Source of the DNA: Candidatus Gastranaerophilales bacterium
GTDB lineage: Bacteria; Cyanobacteriota; Vampirovibrionia; Gastranaerophilales; Gastranaerophilaceae
Reading direction: 5' to 3'
DNA: 64,000 bases
Assembly (NCBI GenBank): GCA_900769645.1
Contig: CAAGHI010000041.1
Coordinates: 1-64,000, forward strand
Every line of letters begins with the position of its first letter. Positions within the stretch are counted from its first letter, which is position 1. Below the pieces are notes generated by a model that was given only the letters and a program-made list of their open reading frames with translations, made no database searches and was not told the origin of the DNA. The position numbers and the translations under genes were made by a program. Shown here piece after piece: positions 61,152 to 64,000 of this stretch.

Positions 61152-61555
61152 TGAGAGAAACCCCATATTTGATTGAGAGATTGATTGCAGCGTTGTCATA
61201 TTTGACAATGGGAATGGTAGGTTTTGTATGGCTGATTATTGGATTGTTTACAAATGCCAGATTGAAACCGTTTTTGCAATACCATATTTTTCAATCTATT
61301 TTCATTTCGTTGGGCTTTGCAGTATTGTCGATTTTGGTTGGTTGGGTTTCAAACTTGTTGAGTGTAATTCCTTTTATTAATAAGATTGTTGCACAAATAA
61401 ATTTTTTGCTAAATATGCCTTTGATATTTGATTATTCTCTATTGCAGACCGTAATCTATGCGTTTTTGGCATACCTTGCCGTAACTTCATTTATGGGAAG
61501 ATTTAGCTATATTCCTTGGGTTTCTGATATTATTGATCAGAATATTAGTAGATAG
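61151..61555 (+). CDS. Tic20-like four-helix membrane protein
   Basis: 134 residues with four predicted helices. The segment ARLKPFLQYHIFQSIFISLG resembles the loop-helix of cyanobacterial Tic20-family proteins, which form the chloroplast import channel in plants and have unclear function in bacteria. Similar small membrane proteins (DUF4870) are an alternative. The family fits the inferred cyanobacterial-lineage affiliation. Coupled to the upstream TPR gene. Confidence 0.6.
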   Translation: MRETPYLIERLIAALSYLTMGMVGFVWLIIGLFTNARLKPFLQYHIFQSIFISLGFAVLSILVGWVSNLLSVIPFINKIVAQINFLLNMPLIFDYSLLQTVIYAFLAYLAVTSFMGRFSYIPWVSDIIDQNISR

Positions 61556-61569
61556 ATATAATCCACGTC

Positions 61570-61625
61570 ATTCTGAAAAAACATAAAATCTAGTGTTCAG
61601 CGTAGATTTTCGTCTTGTTCAGAAT
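61570..61625. repeat. Palindromic repeat R3, copy 3 (inverted)
   Basis: ATTCTGAA to TTCAGAAT, containing TAGTGTTCAGCGTAGATTTT, the reverse complement of the core of the copies at 33344 and 33682. Confidence 0.65.
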
Positions 61626-61658
61626 TTAATATTAAATTCAAGATGTCGGGAATATGTG

Positions 61659-62411
61659 TTAATAACGTACTTTTCTAGGATAGTCTTTTGGAATTTTCCA
61701 GCCATTACTTTGGATTAGTGCAGTGCAATAAGCTCCATTACTTTGTCCGTAATGTGCGCAGCCTCTTTCCATATCGTTATACAGATCATTTAAAGTTCCG
61801 TCCCACATGAACTTTGAAGGTTCAAGCCCTTTGTTATATAAAAATTTCCATGCGGGACTAGTTGAGATTGGGTAATATTCAAAACCAAAGGAACATGTTC
61901 CACTTGTTAATATTCGTTCTCCAGTGCATCTTTCAGGATCTCCAGGGTAAAATCGCATATCTCGCAAAGATGGTTGACCTGCAACTCCGAGAGAAAAGGC
62001 ACTACCATCTGGCAGATAATACAAAACATAACCTGTTTTATCAACTTTCTTTTTTATAGTGATAAATTGCGAAAGATACTTATTAAACCACTGATCAACC
62101 TTTGAAGTTCCTTCAATTGGATTGCCATCTTTATCTAATTCAACACCGGAAGCGTCCCAATACCATTCTTTTTTGTCGCCATATTGTGCCTCTGCCATAG
62201 TTATAGCTTGATTAAATGTTGTATAAAACTTCTGTAATCTCGTTTCAACAACATGTTGCCTGTAATTTTGAACAAGTGTTGGAATTGTTATTGCCGCAAC
62301 AACACCAATTATGCCAAGGGTGATTAGAACTTCGGCGAGAGTGAAAGCAGATTTTGGAAGTGAAAAGTGAGACGTGAAACGTGAAAAGACCGTTTCGGTT
62401 AAGTTATCCAT
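61659..62411 (-). CDS. Type IV prepilin-like protein
   Basis: 250 residues from ATG 62411 (AAAGGA upstream): leader MDNLTETVFSRFTSHFSLPK, then SAFTLAEVLITLGIIGVVAA and a C-terminal domain (VVETRLQKFYTTFNQAITMA, then GACAHYGQSNGAYCTALIQS and NGWKIPKDYPRK). It is the most complete of the four prepilin-like genes here. Prepilin peptidase would cut before FTLAE. The frame is open without a stop back to 62876 and beyond through repeats. Large numbers of such pseudopilins are typical of this lineage; their function is unknown. Confidence 0.8.
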   Translation of the reverse strand: MDNLTETVFSRFTSHFSLPKSAFTLAEVLITLGIIGVVAAITIPTLVQNYRQHVVETRLQKFYTTFNQAITMAEAQYGDKKEWYWDASGVELDKDGNPIEGTSKVDQWFNKYLSQFITIKKKVDKTGYVLYYLPDGSAFSLGVAGQPSLRDMRFYPGDPERCTGERILTSGTCSFGFEYYPISTSPAWKFLYNKGLEPSKFMWDGTLNDLYNDMERGCAHYGQSNGAYCTALIQSNGWKIPKDYPRKVRY

Positions 62412-63083
62412 GTATATTCCTTTCAATTTATTTGTATTACAATAATAAGCTGGATTCTTTGCTTGCATCGTAGGCGAGTAACGAGCCGTACGAGGCAGGA
62501 TACCCTTTGTGGTACGCTGACGCTGAATGACGACTGATAGCGGTTGTTGTTGAATAGTAGAATTAACCTCTCCGAGGGAAGAGGTCGCAGTTCTTTGCGA
62601 ACTTTTGTGAGCATTAGAAATGCGGGAGAGGGGTGTAAGAAATATTTGTAATAGTTTTTGCTTACCCCTCTCTTGAGGTTGTAAAATTCGCTCTAGCTCA
62701 TTAACAACCTCTTTGCTTGGTTGTTCGCGTTTAACGGGTCTACGGAATGCTCCGCCGGCTACACGCCACCGTGTGCTTCCTGCGCCCTCAGCGAACAATC
62801 CGCTCTCTCCCACAGAGAGAAGTGCGTGACAATACATTTCCCTTGATATCAACTTTGCCTCTATGGCTCTTGGCATCTTCGCATCTAATAAAGCCTTACA
62901 CCAATGTATGAAGTATGAACGAATATCGTCGCAAAGGTCTACGAGCGTAGCACCATCGGGGGGGGGGATTGCATGCCCGTTTTTTTAATCTCAAAATCTA
63001 TCAAATCAAGCTCCTTTTCTATTCTCTTATAAATATTTTACTATATTTTTTTAAGATTTTCAAGGGGTGGGTTTTGAATAGGG
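62412..63083 (-). other. Repeat-derived open region and leader upstream of the prepilin
   Basis: No independent gene. On the minus strand, AAAAGGAG precedes TTG 63004, which opens a short leader MIDFEIKKTGMQSPPP; ten C at 62967-62958 put it out of frame, and it stops about 20 bases later (62939). One more C would join it to an open frame running through R4-like (62893-62957) and R2 (62440-62525) sequence to the prepilin. The leader start resembles that at 52191. Confidence 0.55.
62958..62967 (-). repeat. Homopolymeric C10 tract (G10 on plus strand)
   Basis: Ten identical bases, the second such tract in the window, again between a leader start and a prepilin. Confidence 0.85.
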
Positions 63084-63857
63084 TTATGTTTCAATGCCTT
63101 TTAAACGTTTTACGTAAAACATTACGCCTTTAATCCAGCCTTTGGCTTCGTTTTTACCACAATATTTTCCGGCTTTCGCCAATTCTTTCACTGTTTGAAT
63201 ATTTGATTTTTTGTTATGAATAGATAGGGTTTCTGCCATCTGATCAATACAGTCTTCAACCCGATTATACAGCTTAAACCGATAAATGCCCTTTACCCCT
63301 TTTTTGTTGAGAGTTACTCCGCCGACATTGTGACGTAATTTTGCGACATCGGAAGTTCCACGAGCTGATTCATGTAATGCAATTGACATTAAAACAACAG
63401 GATCTACATTATATTTCCTTGCAATCCGAATAAAAGCTTGTCCTTTATTGTTTAACAAGTTGTTACCCTTATCGTTTTTCAACAACAAATCATTGAATCT
63501 TGAACAAAGTTCCTTTGGATTTTCCGTAAACTCTTCTGTTATTAGTTTTAAATTTGATGCTGAGACATTTTTAGGTGCGGACTTTTTGGCAGGAAGTTTT
63601 TTGGCAATTGCCTTTTTAGCGTTTGCGACTACCATAGAGATTTTTTCGCCCCATGTTACTTGAGGTCTAAAAATAGGTCTGCGAGTGCTATTCGGAACAA
63701 GTGAAGATGCAAAAAGCATTGCTGTCATTATGTTTTTTCGTGTTGCTGTAGGTTGTGGAATGACTTTTTGTGCAACTTTTGCAATTTGTCTGCCGTTTTG
63801 TCTTGTGGTAACAATAGCCCTTGCAACTTGCATATTACTAAAATGAGGAATTCTCAT
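63084..63857 (-). CDS. Glucosaminidase/lysozyme-like cell-wall hydrolase
   Basis: 257 residues. The C-terminal ~150 residues look like a Bax/FlgJ-type glucosaminidase: GQAFIRIARKYNVDPVVLMS, then IALHESARGTSDVAKLRHNV with the likely catalytic Glu, and a helical end (EAKGWIKGVMFYVKRL). The N-terminal half is basic and Ala/Lys-rich (KKAIAKKLPAKKSAPKN) and starts MRIPHFSNMQVARAIV, echoing the FSN motif in the CHAP-like gene at 14278. No signal peptide. AAGGACA precedes ATG 63857. Confidence 0.7.
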   Translation of the reverse strand: MRIPHFSNMQVARAIVTTRQNGRQIAKVAQKVIPQPTATRKNIMTAMLFASSLVPNSTRRPIFRPQVTWGEKISMVVANAKKAIAKKLPAKKSAPKNVSASNLKLITEEFTENPKELCSRFNDLLLKNDKGNNLLNNKGQAFIRIARKYNVDPVVLMSIALHESARGTSDVAKLRHNVGGVTLNKKGVKGIYRFKLYNRVEDCIDQMAETLSIHNKKSNIQTVKELAKAGKYCGKNEAKGWIKGVMFYVKRLKGIET

Positions 63858-64000
63858 AAATATTGTCCTTTTTGTTTTTAAAACACTTCTATTTTTATTA
63901 AAACTCGTGAAAAAATTTTTTGAACACTTATTTACATATCTTTAAGTAATGTTGCCGAGAATATTTTTTACGTGTAGCATATAATTGGTATTATTTATTA
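63858..64000. other. AT-rich intergenic end of window
   Basis: No gene or clear motif is seen in these 143 bases; it presumably holds the promoter of the minus-strand hydrolase. Confidence 0.5.

Noticed and set aside
61659..62876. 405-residue prepilin with a long N-terminal domain
   Set aside because: Residues upstream of MDNLTE translate repeat modules R2 and others; the internal ATG has a ribosome site. Kept only as part of the phase-variation idea.
1..64000. CRISPR array
   Set aside because: Repeats are dispersed and palindromic; no regularly spaced direct repeats with unique spacers and no cas genes were seen.

Overview
The window is low-GC bacterial chromosome. It most resembles the gut non-photosynthetic cyanobacterial lineage (Candidatus Gastranaerophilales / Melainabacteria). 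That placement is inferred from several things together: repeated type IV prepilin-like genes whose mature N terminus reads FTLAEVLITLGIIGVVAA, a Gram-negative envelope toolkit (MlaE/MlaF, an AsmA-like protein, an MsbA-like exporter), a Tic20-like membrane protein, strict-anaerobe redox proteins (rubredoxin, 4Fe-4S ferredoxin, FMN reductase), and a radical-SAM/RNase G pair. No rRNA is present, so the assignment is not proven.

Layout. 0.4-8.3 kb: radical SAM/DUF2344 protein, RNase E/G and two small membrane proteins, then mlaE-mlaF and an aminotransferase. 8.4-17.7 kb: UDP-glucose dehydrogenase, MsbA-like ABC exporter, TPR protein, two cysteine-histidine (CHAP-like) surface hydrolase candidates that share an upstream 19-bp element, a thioesterase / pseudouridine synthase / coaE operon, rubredoxin and an HELGH metalloprotease. 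17.8-30.85 kb: a complete 13-kb integrative element in tRNA-Pro, bounded by 49-bp direct repeats. It carries integrase, excisionase, prim-pol, a DUF927-like ATPase, a superinfection-immunity-like membrane protein, a second small recombinase, a toxin/antitoxin pair, a TIR-like/P-loop ATPase and an adenine-methyltransferase-like protein. It has no virion genes, so it looks like a phage satellite or defence island. 31-40.7 kb: yidC, queA, rpiB, a low-complexity protein, PEP carboxykinase, ferredoxin, cytidine deaminase. 40.7-64 kb: four prepilin-like loci (three broken or degraded), CtpA-like protease, a degenerate HD-GYP protein, MerR regulator, dxs-like gene, FMN reductase, SGNH hydrolase, AsmA-like protein, purH, glycosyltransferase, dCMP deaminase, comF, rsfS, TPR + Tic20-like pair and a glucosaminidase-like protein.

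Three signals go beyond ordinary annotation. (1) At least ten genes have a -10 hexamer exactly 6 nt before the start codon and no Shine-Dalgarno, which predicts leaderless mRNAs. (2) The intergenic spaces hold several families of dispersed palindromic repeats. One ~240-290 bp family (four copies) keeps its stems paired while their sequence changes. (3) Prepilin-like genes are preceded or invaded by these repeats. Two of them have 10-nt G/C tracts after a ribosome-binding site and start codon, and one extra base in either tract would join the leader in frame to a long open frame reaching the prepilin, which resembles phase-variable contingency loci.
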